A DNA stretch of 64,000 nt from Devosia ginsengisoli (lineage in GTDB: Bacteria; Pseudomonadota; Alphaproteobacteria; Rhizobiales; Devosiaceae). Location: contig NZ_JANQAJ010000011.1 of the NCBI RefSeq assembly GCF_024707105.1, positions 975,227 through 1,039,226 of the forward strand, in the 5' to 3' direction. This document shows positions 32,536 to 42,396 of the stretch, piece by piece. The notes beneath the pieces were generated by a model. The model did not search any database, was not told the DNA's origin, and saw only the letters and a list, made by a program, of their open reading frames with translations. Position 1 is the first letter of the stretch; each line of letters begins with the position of its first letter. The translations under genes and the position numbers were made by a program.

Positions 32536-32958
32536 TCAGGCGGCCTTGCGGCCCAGGCCATTATCCTTGGCCAGCTTGGAACGCGTTGCCGAATAGCTGG
32601 GAGCAACCATCGGGTAGTCGGCGGGCAAGCCCCATTTCTCGCGGTATTCTTCCGGCGAGAGATTGTAGTGGGTGCGCAGGTGACGCTTCAGCGACTTGAA
32701 CTTCTTGCCGTCTTCGAGGCAGATGATGTAGTCGGCAGCAACGGACTTGCGAATAGGCACGGCAGGCTTGAGTTCCTCGACGGGAACCTGGACCTCGTTA
32801 GTCTGTAGAGCGCGCAGGGCCCCATGCACGTCAGTGATCAGCTTGGGCAGATCAGTCACGTTGACGGAGTTGTGGCTCACATAGGCTGAGACGATGTCGG
32901 TACTGAGCTCAATCAGGTCATGCTCGTAACCGGTCGCCGCACCGGCGGTGTCACTCAT
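32536..32958 (-). CDS. mucR: MucR/Ros-family transcriptional regulator
   Basis: 140 residues: an N-terminal oligomerisation region ([32 protein letters not shown]) and a prokaryotic zinc-finger-like DNA-binding domain, [36 protein letters not shown]. The second metal-ligand Cys of Ros is Asp here (CLED rather than CLEC), a substitution known in MucR relatives. The family silences genes for exopolysaccharide, motility and virulence, acting like H-NS on AT-rich DNA. It probably represses itself through the AT-rich upstream gap. Confidence 0.9.
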   Translation of the reverse strand: MSDTAGAATGYEHDLIELSTDIVSAYVSHNSVNVTDLPKLITDVHGALRALQTNEVQVPVEELKPAVPIRKSVAADYIICLEDGKKFKSLKRHLRTHYNLSPEEYREKWGLPADYPMVAPSYSATRSKLAKDNGLGRKAA

Positions 32959-33087
32959 ATTTCAACCTTCCATTTATTCTTATTAGGCCACGACAAGGGG
33001 CAGTCACAGCCATGATTCATTCCTATGACTGTTTATTGCCGGCCGCAACCAGATATACCGCAATTAACATGTTACAAATATGGCCAA

Positions 33088-33441
33088 TCATGCGGCAGAA
33101 TTGGGGCCACCTTTAGTCTTGAGTTCATCAACTACCATCTTCATTTGTAACTGATCAGTGGTGCGATAACTTGCTCTTGCTAAGAGATGCGCCGAAACAG
33201 GTGTGGTGAGCAAAAGGAATACAAAGCCGATAATTGCCCGCAGCCCCACACCGACGTCGAAACACAGTAAAGCCACCGCCAGCAGGACGAGCCCACCACC
33301 CACTGCCCCGGCCTTCGAGGCGGCGTGCATGCGGGTATAGAGATCGGGCAGGCGGACGACGCCGATGGCCGCGATCAGGCTGAACAGGGCGCCCAGCAGC
33401 AGCAATATACAGCCGGCATAGATGGCGATGGCGGCGATCAT
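33088..33441 (-). CDS. mnhG: Na+/H+ (or K+/H+) antiporter subunit G
   Basis: 117 residues with three membrane helices ([72 protein letters not shown]), as in MrpG/PhaG. It is the last gene of the mnhABCDEFG operon and overlaps mnhF by four bases. It belongs to the multi-subunit monovalent cation/proton antiporter that handles alkaline and salt stress. Confidence 0.92.
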   Translation of the reverse strand: MIAAIAIYAGCILLLLGALFSLIAAIGVVRLPDLYTRMHAASKAGAVGGGLVLLAVALLCFDVGVGLRAIIGFVFLLLTTPVSAHLLARASYRTTDQLQMKMVVDELKTKGGPNSAA

Positions 33442-33737
33442 GGTGCATCACCCTTGCGCATTGCCGCGCGGGACAGGATGTAGCGCGCAAAGGCCACCGT
33501 GGCGAGAAAACCCAGCAGTGCCAAGGCGATAGCGATATCCAGATACAGCATCAACCCGGTGCGGATGGCGATGGTGCCGACAAAGCCCATGGCGATGACC
33601 GTCATCAGGTCCAGCGCCAGCACCCGGTCGCCCAGGGTCGGGCCGATGATGATGCGCACCACCGAGATCAGCAAAGCCAGCCCCAGCATCACCAGGGCGA
33701 TCAGCGTGGCCAGGGACAAGGCGTCGGCGGGGCTCAT
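33438..33737 (-). CDS. mnhF: Na+/H+ antiporter subunit F
   Basis: 99 residues, three membrane helices, with the family motif [31 protein letters not shown]. Its stop overlaps the mnhG start and its start overlaps the mnhE stop (ATGA at both). Small integral subunit of the Mrp complex. Confidence 0.92.
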   Translation of the reverse strand: MSPADALSLATLIALVMLGLALLISVVRIIIGPTLGDRVLALDLMTVIAMGFVGTIAIRTGLMLYLDIAIALALLGFLATVAFARYILSRAAMRKGDAP

Positions 33738-34213
33738 GAATAGACCTCCCGCACCTTGGCCTCGAAGCCGCCGGCAATATCGGCGATCAGCCCCTCGCGG
33801 GTGCCGAAATTCAGCGCATGGACATAGAGCAGGCTGCGATCCTCGCTCACATCGACGCTCAGCGTGCCCGGCGTCAGGGTGATGAGATTGGCCAGCAGGG
33901 TAATCTCGGCATCCGATTTCACGCTCAGCGGAAAGGCGATAATGGCCGGCTTCAGCGCCGATTTCATATCCGGCGTCAGCACCACGATGGCCACCCGCAC
34001 GGCACTCGCCGCGAGTTCATAGAGAAACAGCGCGGCCAACGACGCCGCATTGCGCAGTTGGCGGAAGCGGCGCGGCGGCCCGAGATTCTTCCGCAGCAGC
34101 AGCACGGCGACAATGCCGATGGCGGCGCCCAGGAGCAGGTTGAGCCCGCTGAACGTGCCGGTAATGGCGGCCCAGATCAGGGCCAGCACGACGACAGTCA
34201 TGGCCGGATTCAT
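33734..34213 (-). CDS. mnhE: Na+/H+ antiporter subunit E
   Basis: 159 residues from ATG 34213, where the codon overlaps the mnhD stop. N-terminal membrane helices ([35 protein letters not shown]) are followed by the soluble MnhE domain with [38 protein letters not shown]. Standard Mrp subunit needed for complex stability. Confidence 0.92.
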   Translation of the reverse strand: MNPAMTVVVLALIWAAITGTFSGLNLLLGAAIGIVAVLLLRKNLGPPRRFRQLRNAASLAALFLYELAASAVRVAIVVLTPDMKSALKPAIIAFPLSVKSDAEITLLANLITLTPGTLSVDVSEDRSLLYVHALNFGTREGLIADIAGGFEAKVREVYS

Positions 34214-35760
34214 GGCGTGCCTCCTGCAAGACCGATGGCGGTGACATAGCGGGACGGATCGAGCAGGTCTGGCGCACCGAGCCGCAGGGCTTCGAACATG
34301 CCATTGGGCCAAAGGCCCACCGCAACCACGATGGCCACCAGCGCGCCGGTCGTGCCGACGCGAAGCCAAGCACCGCCGGCGACCGGCGGCACGACTGCGC
34401 CCTCGGGCGCCGCGCGCCAGAAAATATGCGCCCAAAGCCGCGAGCCGGCAATCAGCGTCAGCACGGCATTGACCAGCAATGCGATCGCCACGAGGCCACC
34501 CAGCCAGCTCCCTTCACCCAGCCCGGCCTGCAACAGCAGCAGTTTGGGCCAGAAGCCGAGGAACGGCGGTACGCCCGCCGTGGCCAGCACCAGCACGAAG
34601 AACAGGATCGAAACCGGCGCCGTCGTCGCGTAGAGCCCGCCCATGCGCCTGGTATCGGTCTGCCCCGTCCGTCGCTCCACCAGCCCGGCGACGAGATAGA
34701 AGGCCGTCATGGTCAGGATGGCGTGGAACACATAGAGCCCGGCCCCGCTCACCCCGGCCAGCGACGGCAGGGCAATACCGACCAGCACCGAGCCGACCCC
34801 GCCGATGACGAAGAAGCCGAGGGCGCGGCGCAGATTGGTTTCGGCAATGGCGCCCAAAGGCGCGATCAGCAGCGTCGCCACGGCGATCACCACCAGCACC
34901 GGCTCGAGCAGGTCGCGGCTGGCGGGCAGCAGCACGACCAGCGCCCGCAGCATGGCGTAGATACCGACCTTGGTCAGCAGCCCGCCGAACAGCGCCGACA
35001 CCACCGCCGGGGGCGTGTGATAGGAAGCCGGCAGCCAGGCATTGACCGGGAAAGCGGCTGCTTTCATGCCGAAGGCCAACAGCAGCAAGGCCGCCACGCC
35101 CGCCATCGCTGCCGGATTGGCAGCCGGCGCCACCCGCATGATGTCGGCCATGTTGAGCGTACCGAGCAGGCCGTAGAGCAGGCCCAGCGCCAGCAGGAAA
35201 AATGTGGTGGCGAGGAAATTGATGAAGCCATACTTCACCGCGCCGTCGAGCTGCGCCGGGCGCCCGCCCAGCACGAGCAGGCCGAAGGAGGCGATCAGCA
35301 TCACCTCGAACCACACATAGAGGTTGAACAGGTCGCCGGTGAGGAAGGAGCCGGTGACGCCAGCCAGCAGCAACAGCACCATGGAGTGGAAGCCGTCGCG
35401 CCCATCCTCGGCGCCGCGTTCGCCCTGTGCATGAACCAGCACGATCAGCGTCACCACAGCCGCAGTCAGCGCGAAGCCGGCGCCGAAAATGTCGGCGGCA
35501 AAGCTGATGCCGAAGGGCGGCAGCCATTTGCCCATCGTCATGCTCAGCGGCCCGCTATCGAGTACGCGCAGCAGCAGCGTCACCTCGCAAGCGATGACGG
35601 CGACCAGGATCAGCAGGGTGAAAACGAAAGTCAGCGCGCCCGACCGGCGCAGCATCAGCGTCGCGGCGGCGCCCATCAGGCACAGCACCAGCGGCAGCAC
35701 CACCACCCAGTCGGCGGCTGATGTCATGGTCTCGATCATTGCAGGGGGCAATTCCACCAT
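34210..35760 (-). CDS. mnhD: Na+/H+ antiporter subunit D (proton-pumping-NADH-dehydrogenase-like)
   Basis: 516 residues with about 14 membrane helices, homologous to NuoM/NuoN. Marks are FNLYVWFEVMLIASFGLLVLGG with the conserved helix Glu, the AFGMKAAAFPVNAWLPASYHTPP block with key Lys, and GLLTKVGIYAMLRAL. It is one of the two ion-translocating subunits. A 1-bp gap separates it from mnhC. Confidence 0.93.
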   Translation of the reverse strand: MVELPPAMIETMTSAADWVVVLPLVLCLMGAAATLMLRRSGALTFVFTLLILVAVIACEVTLLLRVLDSGPLSMTMGKWLPPFGISFAADIFGAGFALTAAVVTLIVLVHAQGERGAEDGRDGFHSMVLLLLAGVTGSFLTGDLFNLYVWFEVMLIASFGLLVLGGRPAQLDGAVKYGFINFLATTFFLLALGLLYGLLGTLNMADIMRVAPAANPAAMAGVAALLLLAFGMKAAAFPVNAWLPASYHTPPAVVSALFGGLLTKVGIYAMLRALVVLLPASRDLLEPVLVVIAVATLLIAPLGAIAETNLRRALGFFVIGGVGSVLVGIALPSLAGVSGAGLYVFHAILTMTAFYLVAGLVERRTGQTDTRRMGGLYATTAPVSILFFVLVLATAGVPPFLGFWPKLLLLQAGLGEGSWLGGLVAIALLVNAVLTLIAGSRLWAHIFWRAAPEGAVVPPVAGGAWLRVGTTGALVAIVVAVGLWPNGMFEALRLGAPDLLDPSRYVTAIGLAGGTP

Positions 35761-35761
35761 G

Positions 35762-36139
35762 TCAGTAGCTCAGCGGCGGGTTGGGCTCGTCGACCGGCTC
35801 GGCCACGCGCATGGTGTCGGTATTGTCGGCATCGAGGCTCTGATAGGCGCGGAAGGCCAACACGAGCAGGAAGCTGAACATGGCAAAGCCGATGACGATG
35901 GCCGTCAGGATCAGCGCCTGCGGCAGCGGATTGGCAATGGGACCGTCTGGCTGCTCCAGCCCCGGCGGCACGATAGGCGCAATCTCGCGCGTCAGCCGCC
36001 CGGCGGTGAAGATCAGCAGGTTCACGCCATTGCCCAGAATGGTCATGCCGAGCAGCATGCGGATCACAGAGCGCGACAGCAGCAGATAGACGCCGAGCGC
36101 CACGAAACATCCGACCAGCGCGGCGAGCACATAATCCAT
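35762..36139 (-). CDS. mnhC: Na+/H+ antiporter subunit C
   Basis: 125 residues with three membrane helices, homologous to NuoK (YVLAALVGCFVALGVYLLLSRSVIRMLLGMTILGNGVNLLIF). The acidic C-terminal tail ends DEPNPPLSY. Its first base pairs overlap the stop of mnhB at 36139. Confidence 0.92.
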   Translation of the reverse strand: MDYVLAALVGCFVALGVYLLLSRSVIRMLLGMTILGNGVNLLIFTAGRLTREIAPIVPPGLEQPDGPIANPLPQALILTAIVIGFAMFSFLLVLAFRAYQSLDADNTDTMRVAEPVDEPNPPLSY

Positions 36140-36564
36140 CAGCGCTCCTCCTCGCCGTCGCCTTCGAGCGCCAGCGCCACGGCCGCGATGGTGCCGAAGA
36201 CCACGAAATAGACCCCGATATCGAACACCATCGGCGTCGAAAGCGGCACCGTGGTCTGCCCCAGTTCGAGGTAAAGCCAGATGCTGGTCATGAAGGGCGA
36301 ACCGGTGAACAGCGACAGCAGGCCCGAAAACCCGGCGATGAACACGCCGAATCCGGCAATGGCCAGCGGATCGATGCGCAGCGCCCGCCGCGTCTCCTCC
36401 GCGCCATTGGCCATGCCGAGAATGGCGATGGAAGAGGCAGCGATCAGCCCGCCGATGAAGCCGCCGCCGGGCTCGTTATGGCCGCGCAGGCAGACATAGA
36501 CCGAAAAGATCAGCATGATCGCCACAATCAGCGGCGCGATAGTGCGGAAGATGATCGTGTTCAT
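36139..36564 (-). CDS. mnhB: Na+/H+ antiporter subunit B
   Basis: 141 residues, four membrane helices: IIFRTIAPLIVAIMLIFSVYVCLRGHNEPGGGFIGGLIAASSIAIL. The start at 36564 overlaps the mnhA stop as ATGA. It is present as a separate gene, so the operon has seven subunits rather than the six of fused A'/B rhizobial systems. Confidence 0.92.
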   Translation of the reverse strand: MNTIIFRTIAPLIVAIMLIFSVYVCLRGHNEPGGGFIGGLIAASSIAILGMANGAEETRRALRIDPLAIAGFGVFIAGFSGLLSLFTGSPFMTSIWLYLELGQTTVPLSTPMVFDIGVYFVVFGTIAAVALALEGDGEEER

Positions 36565-38948
36565 GCCGCCGCCTTCCTGCGCCGCCGCGGCGCCGGCTTG
36601 GGTTGTGGCACGGCCGGTTTCGCCCGGCTGCGCAGCAGTGCCATGATGGCGATGCCCGCCGCCATGACCACGGAAATCTCGCCCAAAGTATCGAAACCGC
36701 GATAGTCGACCAGGATGACGTTGACGATATTGTGCCCATGGGCAATCGGCACGCTGGTGGCGGTGAACAGGTCCGACAGCCGCGTATCGAGCACGCCCGA
36801 CAGCACCACCATCAGCAGCAGGCTCACTCCGACGCCGCAGACCAGCGCCAGCGTGCCGTCGCGCGCCAGATCCTCCAGCGGTCGCTGGTCGCGCTCGTCG
36901 AGCCGCAGCCGCGTCATCACCAGCGCCAGGATCACCACCGACAGCACTTCCACCATGAACTGGGTGAAGGCCAGGTCCGGCGCGCCGAACAGCAGGAAGA
37001 TCAGCGCCACCGACGTGCCCTGGATGCCCAGCGCCAGGATGGCCATCAGCCGGTTGTTGGCCATCAGCACCGCGCTCAGCCCGATCAGCGCCAGCGCGAT
37101 CACGCCCCATTCATAGGGCTGCAATTGCGGCCAGCTCAGCTTGGCCGCCCAATTGCCCAGTTCGGCCGTCGGCAGCAGAGCGTCATAGCCCTTGAGCGCC
37201 ACCAGCGGCGCGATCAGCGCCAGCGCCAGCCCGGCAAAGACCGTCACCAGGTAGATTTCCAGCCTGCCGTGATGCAGCAGCCGGGTCAGCGCGCCCGAGA
37301 AACGGATCAGCCCGAACATGACGGCGTCGAACACCGTATCGGCTGTCCAGCCCAAAGCCGCCTCGAAGCGCCGCAACAGCGTGCGCAATGTCGCGGCCTG
37401 CCGATAGACCAGATAGCCTAAGGCCCAGGTGGCGATGGACAGCCAGAAGATCGCGCTGGCCGGATTGATGGCGAGCGTCAGGTGGCTGGTCACGGCTTCG
37501 CCGAGAATGGCGCCCGCCCCCGGTTCGAGCAGCGTATGCCCCAGCCAGTCGGTGCTCACGGCGGCCACGATGCTCGCGGCGCCCAGCACGAGCGGCCCCG
37601 CCAGCATGGCAATGGGCGCCTCATGCGCCAGTTTCGGCGTCGGCAATACCGGCCCGAGGAAAGGCCGCACCAGCACGAGCATGGCCACGCCCGCCAGCAG
37701 GCCATTGCCCGCCAGCAGCACGACCAGCACGGCAATGTCGCGCCACTGTCCGCTTAAAAGGCCGAGATACATTTCTTCCTTGGCGAAATAGCCCAGCGTC
37801 AGCGGCAGGCCGATCATGGCAAGGCTCGCCAGGGCCGCTCCGATAAAGGTCAGCGGCATGCGGTCGGCCAGTCCGCCCAGAATGGTGATGTCGCGCGTAC
37901 CGGCCTCGTGGTCGATGGCGCCCACCACCATGAACAGCCCCGCCTTGTAGAAGGCATGGGCCACGAAATAGAGCACCATCGCGGCAATGGCCGCTTCGGT
38001 CCCCAGCCCGATCAGCAGCACCGACAGCCCCAGCGAGGCCAGGGTGGTCTGCGCCAGCATCTGCTTGAGGTCGGTCTGCCTGAGCGCGCCCAGCGCGCCC
38101 CAGAGCAAAGTCGCACCGCCGAAGCAGACCAGGATCAGCGTCCAGGCCTCGGTGCCACCCAGCCAGGGCGTGGTGCGCGCCAGCAGGTACACGCCGCCCT
38201 GCACCATGGTCGCCGAATGCAGGAAGGCCGAAACCGGCGTTGGCGCTTCCATGGCATTGGGCAGCCAGAAATGCAGTGGCACCTGCGCCGACTTGGTGAA
38301 GGCCGCCACGAGGAAAGCCGCCAGCACCAGCCCGTAAAGCCCGTTGCTGCGTATCTCGTCGCCCAGCGCGCTCATCTCCCATTGGCCGGTGAGCCAGTGC
38401 ACCATGATGGCGCCAACCAGCAGCGCCATGCCGCCGATATTGGTAATGACCAGCGCCTGGATGGCGCCACGCCGCGCCGCCTGCCGCGTGTGATCAAAAC
38501 CGATCAGCAGGAAGGAGGTGACCGAGGTCAGCTCCCAGAACATGAACAGTGCCAGCATGCCGTCGGCCAGCACCAGCCCCAGCATCGCCCCCATGAAGGC
38601 CAGCAGGAAACCGAGGAACCGCCCGAGGTGTGGGTGGCCCTTCAGATAGGCCCCCGAATAGAGCACGATCAGCGTGCCGATGCCCGAAATGGTCAGCGCG
38701 AAGGTGAGGCTCAGCCCGTCAACGAGAAAGGACAGATCCAGATCATAGGCCGGCACCCAGTCGATGCGCGCCGAAATGGCCCCGCCTGATACCACCGGCT
38801 CGATCAGCGTCAGCAGAAAGAGGAATATTCCGCCCGGCACCAGCGCCAGCACCCAGCCGGCAAAAGGTTTGGCGAGGCGATGGACCAGTGGCGCCAGCAA
38901 AGCGGCGACAAATGGCGCTATCGCCACCAGCGCTATGCTTGCATCCAT
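36561..38948 (-). CDS. mnhA: Na+/H+ antiporter subunit A
   Basis: 795 residues from ATG 38948 (MDASIALVAIAPFVAALLAP). The first 500 residues are NuoL-like, with the ion-pathway helices (LFMFWELTSVTSFLLIGFDH, FTKSAQVPLHFWLPNAMEAPTPVSAFLHSATMV). The C-terminal part includes MbhD/MbhE-like membrane segments and a basic tail (PKPAPRRRRKAAA). It is the main ion-translocating subunit and the first gene of the operon. The promoter must lie in the 387-bp gap upstream, which also holds a palindromic repeat. Confidence 0.93.
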   Translation of the reverse strand: MDASIALVAIAPFVAALLAPLVHRLAKPFAGWVLALVPGGIFLFLLTLIEPVVSGGAISARIDWVPAYDLDLSFLVDGLSLTFALTISGIGTLIVLYSGAYLKGHPHLGRFLGFLLAFMGAMLGLVLADGMLALFMFWELTSVTSFLLIGFDHTRQAARRGAIQALVITNIGGMALLVGAIMVHWLTGQWEMSALGDEIRSNGLYGLVLAAFLVAAFTKSAQVPLHFWLPNAMEAPTPVSAFLHSATMVQGGVYLLARTTPWLGGTEAWTLILVCFGGATLLWGALGALRQTDLKQMLAQTTLASLGLSVLLIGLGTEAAIAAMVLYFVAHAFYKAGLFMVVGAIDHEAGTRDITILGGLADRMPLTFIGAALASLAMIGLPLTLGYFAKEEMYLGLLSGQWRDIAVLVVLLAGNGLLAGVAMLVLVRPFLGPVLPTPKLAHEAPIAMLAGPLVLGAASIVAAVSTDWLGHTLLEPGAGAILGEAVTSHLTLAINPASAIFWLSIATWALGYLVYRQAATLRTLLRRFEAALGWTADTVFDAVMFGLIRFSGALTRLLHHGRLEIYLVTVFAGLALALIAPLVALKGYDALLPTAELGNWAAKLSWPQLQPYEWGVIALALIGLSAVLMANNRLMAILALGIQGTSVALIFLLFGAPDLAFTQFMVEVLSVVILALVMTRLRLDERDQRPLEDLARDGTLALVCGVGVSLLLMVVLSGVLDTRLSDLFTATSVPIAHGHNIVNVILVDYRGFDTLGEISVVMAAGIAIMALLRSRAKPAVPQPKPAPRRRRKAAA

Positions 38949-39125
38949 ACCCAGCCCCAACCGCCAATACTCCCGGGAACCGACTCTGTGGGCCGGCTTG
39001 CGGCAAGACCATATCGAACGATCACCCTGCGACAAGTCAAAACGGCCCGCTGCGGGAGTTTGTCCAACGAAGGTCGCACGCGATACCCAGTTCTGCGCAA
39101 GGTCTTGAGTTTGAGCTCGTGGCTT

Positions 39126-39249
39126 ACCCCACCCTCACTCCCTCCCCACAAGGGGGAGGGAAGCCGGGCGGCGTGTGAGGCAATATTGGATCACTGACAT
39201 CGCCCATGCGCCTCCCTCCCCTAGATGGGGAGGGACCGAGGGTGGGGTG
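39126..39249. repeat. CTCCC/GGGAG palindromic intergenic repeat
   Basis: Blocks ACCCCACCCTCACTCCCTCC...CAAGGGGGAGGGA and CTCCCTCCCC...GGGGAGGGACCGAGGGTGGGG face each other. It sits in the 387-bp divergent gap (38949-39335) between mnhA and the oligopeptidase gene. Apart from it no other element was recognised there. Confidence 0.8.
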
Positions 39250-39335
39250 ACGGGAGCCACGAGGCGAGAGCCCGCCCCCTTCCCATCCTTCCCGCGCAGT
39301 CCTATGTGAATGAGCCCGCCCTTACGGAACCTGCC

Positions 39336-41432
39336 ATGACCAAGCCCACCGCCCCCGTCGCCATCAGGAAGTCGCATAAAGTCACCTTCCACAATATCCA
39401 GCGCGACGATCCCTATCACTGGCTGCGCGCGGATAACTGGCAGGAGGTGATGCAGAAACCCGAGACGCTGAACGGAGACATCCGCGCCTATCTCGAAGCC
39501 GAGAACGCTTTCTACGAGGCCGAATTCGGCACCCGCACCGAAAAGCTGCGCGATACCATCTACAAGGAAATCCGCGGCCGCATCAAAGAGGACGACAGCG
39601 GCATTGCCTCGCCCGACGGCCCCTTCGCCTATAATTCGCGCATGCTCGAGGGCAAGCAGTATCCCCTCATCGTCCGCACCGCCCGCGACGGCGGCCCCGA
39701 AACCATCCTGCTCGACTGCAATGTGGAAGCCGGCGACGCCTATTTCGGCTTTGCCGGGGCCGAGCATGATCGCAGCCACCGCTATCTCGCCTGGGCCGCC
39801 GACCGCGCCGGCTCGGAATATTATGACATCGTCATCCGCGACCTCGATACCGGCAAGGACAGTGCCGAAGTCATCAAGGAAACCGCCGGCTCCTATGTCT
39901 GGAGCAATGACAGCAAGGCGATCTACTACACCGAATATGACGACAACCACCGGCCCTACCGCATCCGCCTGCACACCATCGGCACGGATCAGGCCAGCGA
40001 CCCCATCATCTTCGAAGAGAAAGACCCCGGCTTCTTCGTCGGCGTCGGCCGCACCCTTTCGGACAAATACATCGTCATCGACGCCCACGATCACCAGACC
40101 TCGGAATGCTGGCTGATCGATGCCGAACTCGGTGGCGAGCCCCGCCTTGTCGCCCCCCGCCTCACCGACCGCGAATACGATATCGATGAGCGCGACGGCG
40201 TCCTCTATATCCGCACCAACGCCGATGGGGCCGAGGACTTCAAGATCGCCGTCGCGCCCGTGGACAATCCCGGCGCCGAGAACTGGACCGACCTCGTCCC
40301 GCACCAGCAGGGCGTGCTGATCCTCGACACCATCGTCATCCGCAATCACCTGCTGCGGCTCGAACGCTTCGAAGGCCTGCCGCGTATCGTCGTGCGCGAC
40401 CTGCGCACCGGCACGGAGGAAACCGTCAAGTTCGACGAGGAGGCCTATTCGCTCGGCATGTCGGTCGGCTACGAATTCGACACCAGCGTCTTCCGCCTCA
40501 CCTATTCCTCGCCGACCACCCCGTCGCGCACCTATGACATGGATCTCGAAACCGGCACCCGCACCCTGCTCAAGGAGCAGGAAGTGCCCTCCGGCCACAA
40601 TCCCGCCGATTACGAGACCCGGCGCCTCTTCGCCACCGCTGATGATGGCGAGCAGGTGCCGGTCACCGTGCTCTATCGCAAGGGCACGAAGCTCGATGGC
40701 TCCGCCCCGGCCCTGCTCTATGGCTATGGCGCCTATGGCATGTCCATGCCTTCGGCCTTTTCCATCTCGGCTTTGTCGCTGGTCGATCGCGGCTTCGTCC
40801 ATGCCACCGCCCATATCCGCGGCGGCATGGAAAAAGGCTATCGCTGGTACGTAGAGGGCCGCCGCGAGCACAAGACCAACACCTTCACCGATTTCATCGC
40901 CGCCGCCGAAATGCTGGTCGACAAGGGCTACACGGCCAGGGGCCGCATCGTGGCGCAGGGCGGCTCGGCCGGCGGCATGCTGATGGGCGCCATCGCCAAT
41001 CTGCGCCCCGATCTCTGGGGCGGCATCATCGCCCAGGTGCCGTTCGTCGACGTGCTCAACACCATGCTCGACGAAACCTTGCCGCTCACCCCGCCCGAAT
41101 GGCCCGAATGGGGCAATCCCCTCGCCTCGGCCGAAGACTATGCCCGCATCGCCGCCTATGCCCCCTACGAGCAGGTCGCGGCAAAACCCTATCCGCCCAT
41201 ATTCGCACTGGCCGGGCTGACCGATCCGCGCGTCACCTATTGGGAACCGGCCAAGTGGGTGGCAAAACTGCGCGCAACCAAGACCGGCAATGCGCCATTA
41301 TACCTCAAGACCAATATGGGGGCCGGCCATGGCGGCGCTTCGGGACGGTTCGACCGCCTCAAGGAAACCGCCGAGTGTTATGCCTTTGCGCTCAATGCGG
41401 TCGGATTGGAAGGAACGTTCGGTTCCAACTGA
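39336..41432 (+). CDS. ptrB: Oligopeptidase B (S9A serine peptidase)
   Basis: 698 residues from ATG 39336. N-terminal beta-propeller about residues 75-400 (DPYHWLRADNWQEVM at the start). The C-terminal alpha/beta hydrolase holds the catalytic Ser in AQGGSAGGMLMG, the Asp in AGLTDPRVTYWEPAKW and the His in NMGAGHGGASGRFD. Oligopeptidase B cleaves short peptides after Arg or Lys in the cytosol. There is no signal peptide. The gene stands alone; superoxide dismutase follows about 70 bp downstream. Confidence 0.92.
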   Translation: MTKPTAPVAIRKSHKVTFHNIQRDDPYHWLRADNWQEVMQKPETLNGDIRAYLEAENAFYEAEFGTRTEKLRDTIYKEIRGRIKEDDSGIASPDGPFAYNSRMLEGKQYPLIVRTARDGGPETILLDCNVEAGDAYFGFAGAEHDRSHRYLAWAADRAGSEYYDIVIRDLDTGKDSAEVIKETAGSYVWSNDSKAIYYTEYDDNHRPYRIRLHTIGTDQASDPIIFEEKDPGFFVGVGRTLSDKYIVIDAHDHQTSECWLIDAELGGEPRLVAPRLTDREYDIDERDGVLYIRTNADGAEDFKIAVAPVDNPGAENWTDLVPHQQGVLILDTIVIRNHLLRLERFEGLPRIVVRDLRTGTEETVKFDEEAYSLGMSVGYEFDTSVFRLTYSSPTTPSRTYDMDLETGTRTLLKEQEVPSGHNPADYETRRLFATADDGEQVPVTVLYRKGTKLDGSAPALLYGYGAYGMSMPSAFSISALSLVDRGFVHATAHIRGGMEKGYRWYVEGRREHKTNTFTDFIAAAEMLVDKGYTARGRIVAQGGSAGGMLMGAIANLRPDLWGGIIAQVPFVDVLNTMLDETLPLTPPEWPEWGNPLASAEDYARIAAYAPYEQVAAKPYPPIFALAGLTDPRVTYWEPAKWVAKLRATKTGNAPLYLKTNMGAGHGGASGRFDRLKETAECYAFALNAVGLEGTFGSN

Positions 41433-41504
41433 TTGTTCTGTCGTCACAATCGGCCTATAGCTTGGCCGAATTCCTCAGCGTCTATCCCAAAATCGGAGGC
41501 CACA

Positions 41505-42113
41505 ATGTCCACGAAATTCACCCTGCCGCCCCTGCCCTACGCCTATGATGCGCTTGGCCCCTACATGTCCAAGGAAACGCTCGAATTCCATCACGACAAG
41601 CACCACCAGGCTTACGTGACCAATGGCGAAAAGCTGCTGGAAGGCTCGGGGCTGGAAATCCTGCCGCTCGAGGACATCGTCAAGGAGAGCTACGGCAAGA
41701 ATGCCGGCCTCTTCAACAATGCCGGCCAGCACTACAACCATGTCCACTTCTGGAACTGGATGAAGCCCAATGGCGGCGGCAACAAGCTGCCGGGCAAGCT
41801 GCAGGCGGCCATCGACTCCGACCTGGGTGGTTTCGACAAGTTCCGCGCCGATTTCATCAATGCCGGCACCACCCAGTTCGGCTCCGGCTGGGCCTGGCTG
41901 TCCGTCAAGAACGGCAAGCTCGAAGTCACCAAGACCCCGAACGGCGAGTCGCCGCTGGTCCATGGCGGCCACCCGATCCTGGGCGTCGATGTGTGGGAAC
42001 ACTCCTATTACATCGACTACCGCAACGCCCGCCCGAAATATCTCGAAGCCTGGTTCGACAACCTGGTGAACTGGGAACACGTCGAGCTGATGTTCGACGA
42101 AGCCACGGCTTAA
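41505..42113 (+). CDS. sodB: Superoxide dismutase, Fe-type
   Basis: 202 residues from ATG 41505 after a GGAGG site. The metal ligands are His29 (EFHHDKHH), His79 (HYNHVHFW), and Asp and His in GVDVWEHSYYIDY. Gln75 sits four residues before the second ligand, in the FeSOD position, rather than the Gln of MnSOD near the C-terminal ligands. It converts superoxide to peroxide in the cytosol. A terminator lies downstream at 42267-42289, beyond a repeat. Confidence 0.93.
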   Translation: MSTKFTLPPLPYAYDALGPYMSKETLEFHHDKHHQAYVTNGEKLLEGSGLEILPLEDIVKESYGKNAGLFNNAGQHYNHVHFWNWMKPNGGGNKLPGKLQAAIDSDLGGFDKFRADFINAGTTQFGSGWAWLSVKNGKLEVTKTPNGESPLVHGGHPILGVDVWEHSYYIDYRNARPKYLEAWFDNLVNWEHVELMFDEATA

Positions 42114-42127
42114 GGGCACTATCTCGC

Positions 42128-42245
42128 CCCACCCACGATGTCACCCCGGCCTTGAGCCGGGGCCCATCCCGAGATTGAGCCGCAGCCGCAAGGTGGTTCC
42201 ATGATGCATCTCAGGATGGATCCCGGCTCAAGGCCGGGATGACAC
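42128..42245. repeat. CCGGCCTTGAGCCGGG-type palindromic repeat
   Basis: GTCACCCCGGCCTTGAGCCGGGG at the left end is mirrored by CCCGGCTCAAGGCCGGGATGAC at the right end, with a smaller hairpin between. Short palindromes of this kind are common between genes in this class. It is located between sodB and its terminator. Confidence 0.75.
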
Positions 42246-42266
42246 CGAGCTTGTGAAAACATCCAG

Positions 42267-42289
42267 GCCCGCCCTCCGGCGGGCTTTTT
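42267..42289 (+). terminator. Rho-independent terminator after sodB
   Basis: GCCCGCC-CTCC-GGCGGGC followed by TTTTT: a perfect 7-bp GC stem with tetraloop. Confidence 0.85.
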
Positions 42290-42396
42290 CATGCCCACCT
42301 CATCTTTTTCCCCCAGCCATTATCCATTTCTGGAACCGGCCTCTTCTTCCCGACATTTCCCCATGGTAACGCTTCATTTACTATCCGGGGAAGTCA

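Noticed and set aside
39135..40871. 578-codon open frame on the minus strand
   Set aside because: Opposite the oligopeptidase B gene. It resembles a long repetitive Gly/Val/Ile-rich protein but has no ribosome binding site and no family.
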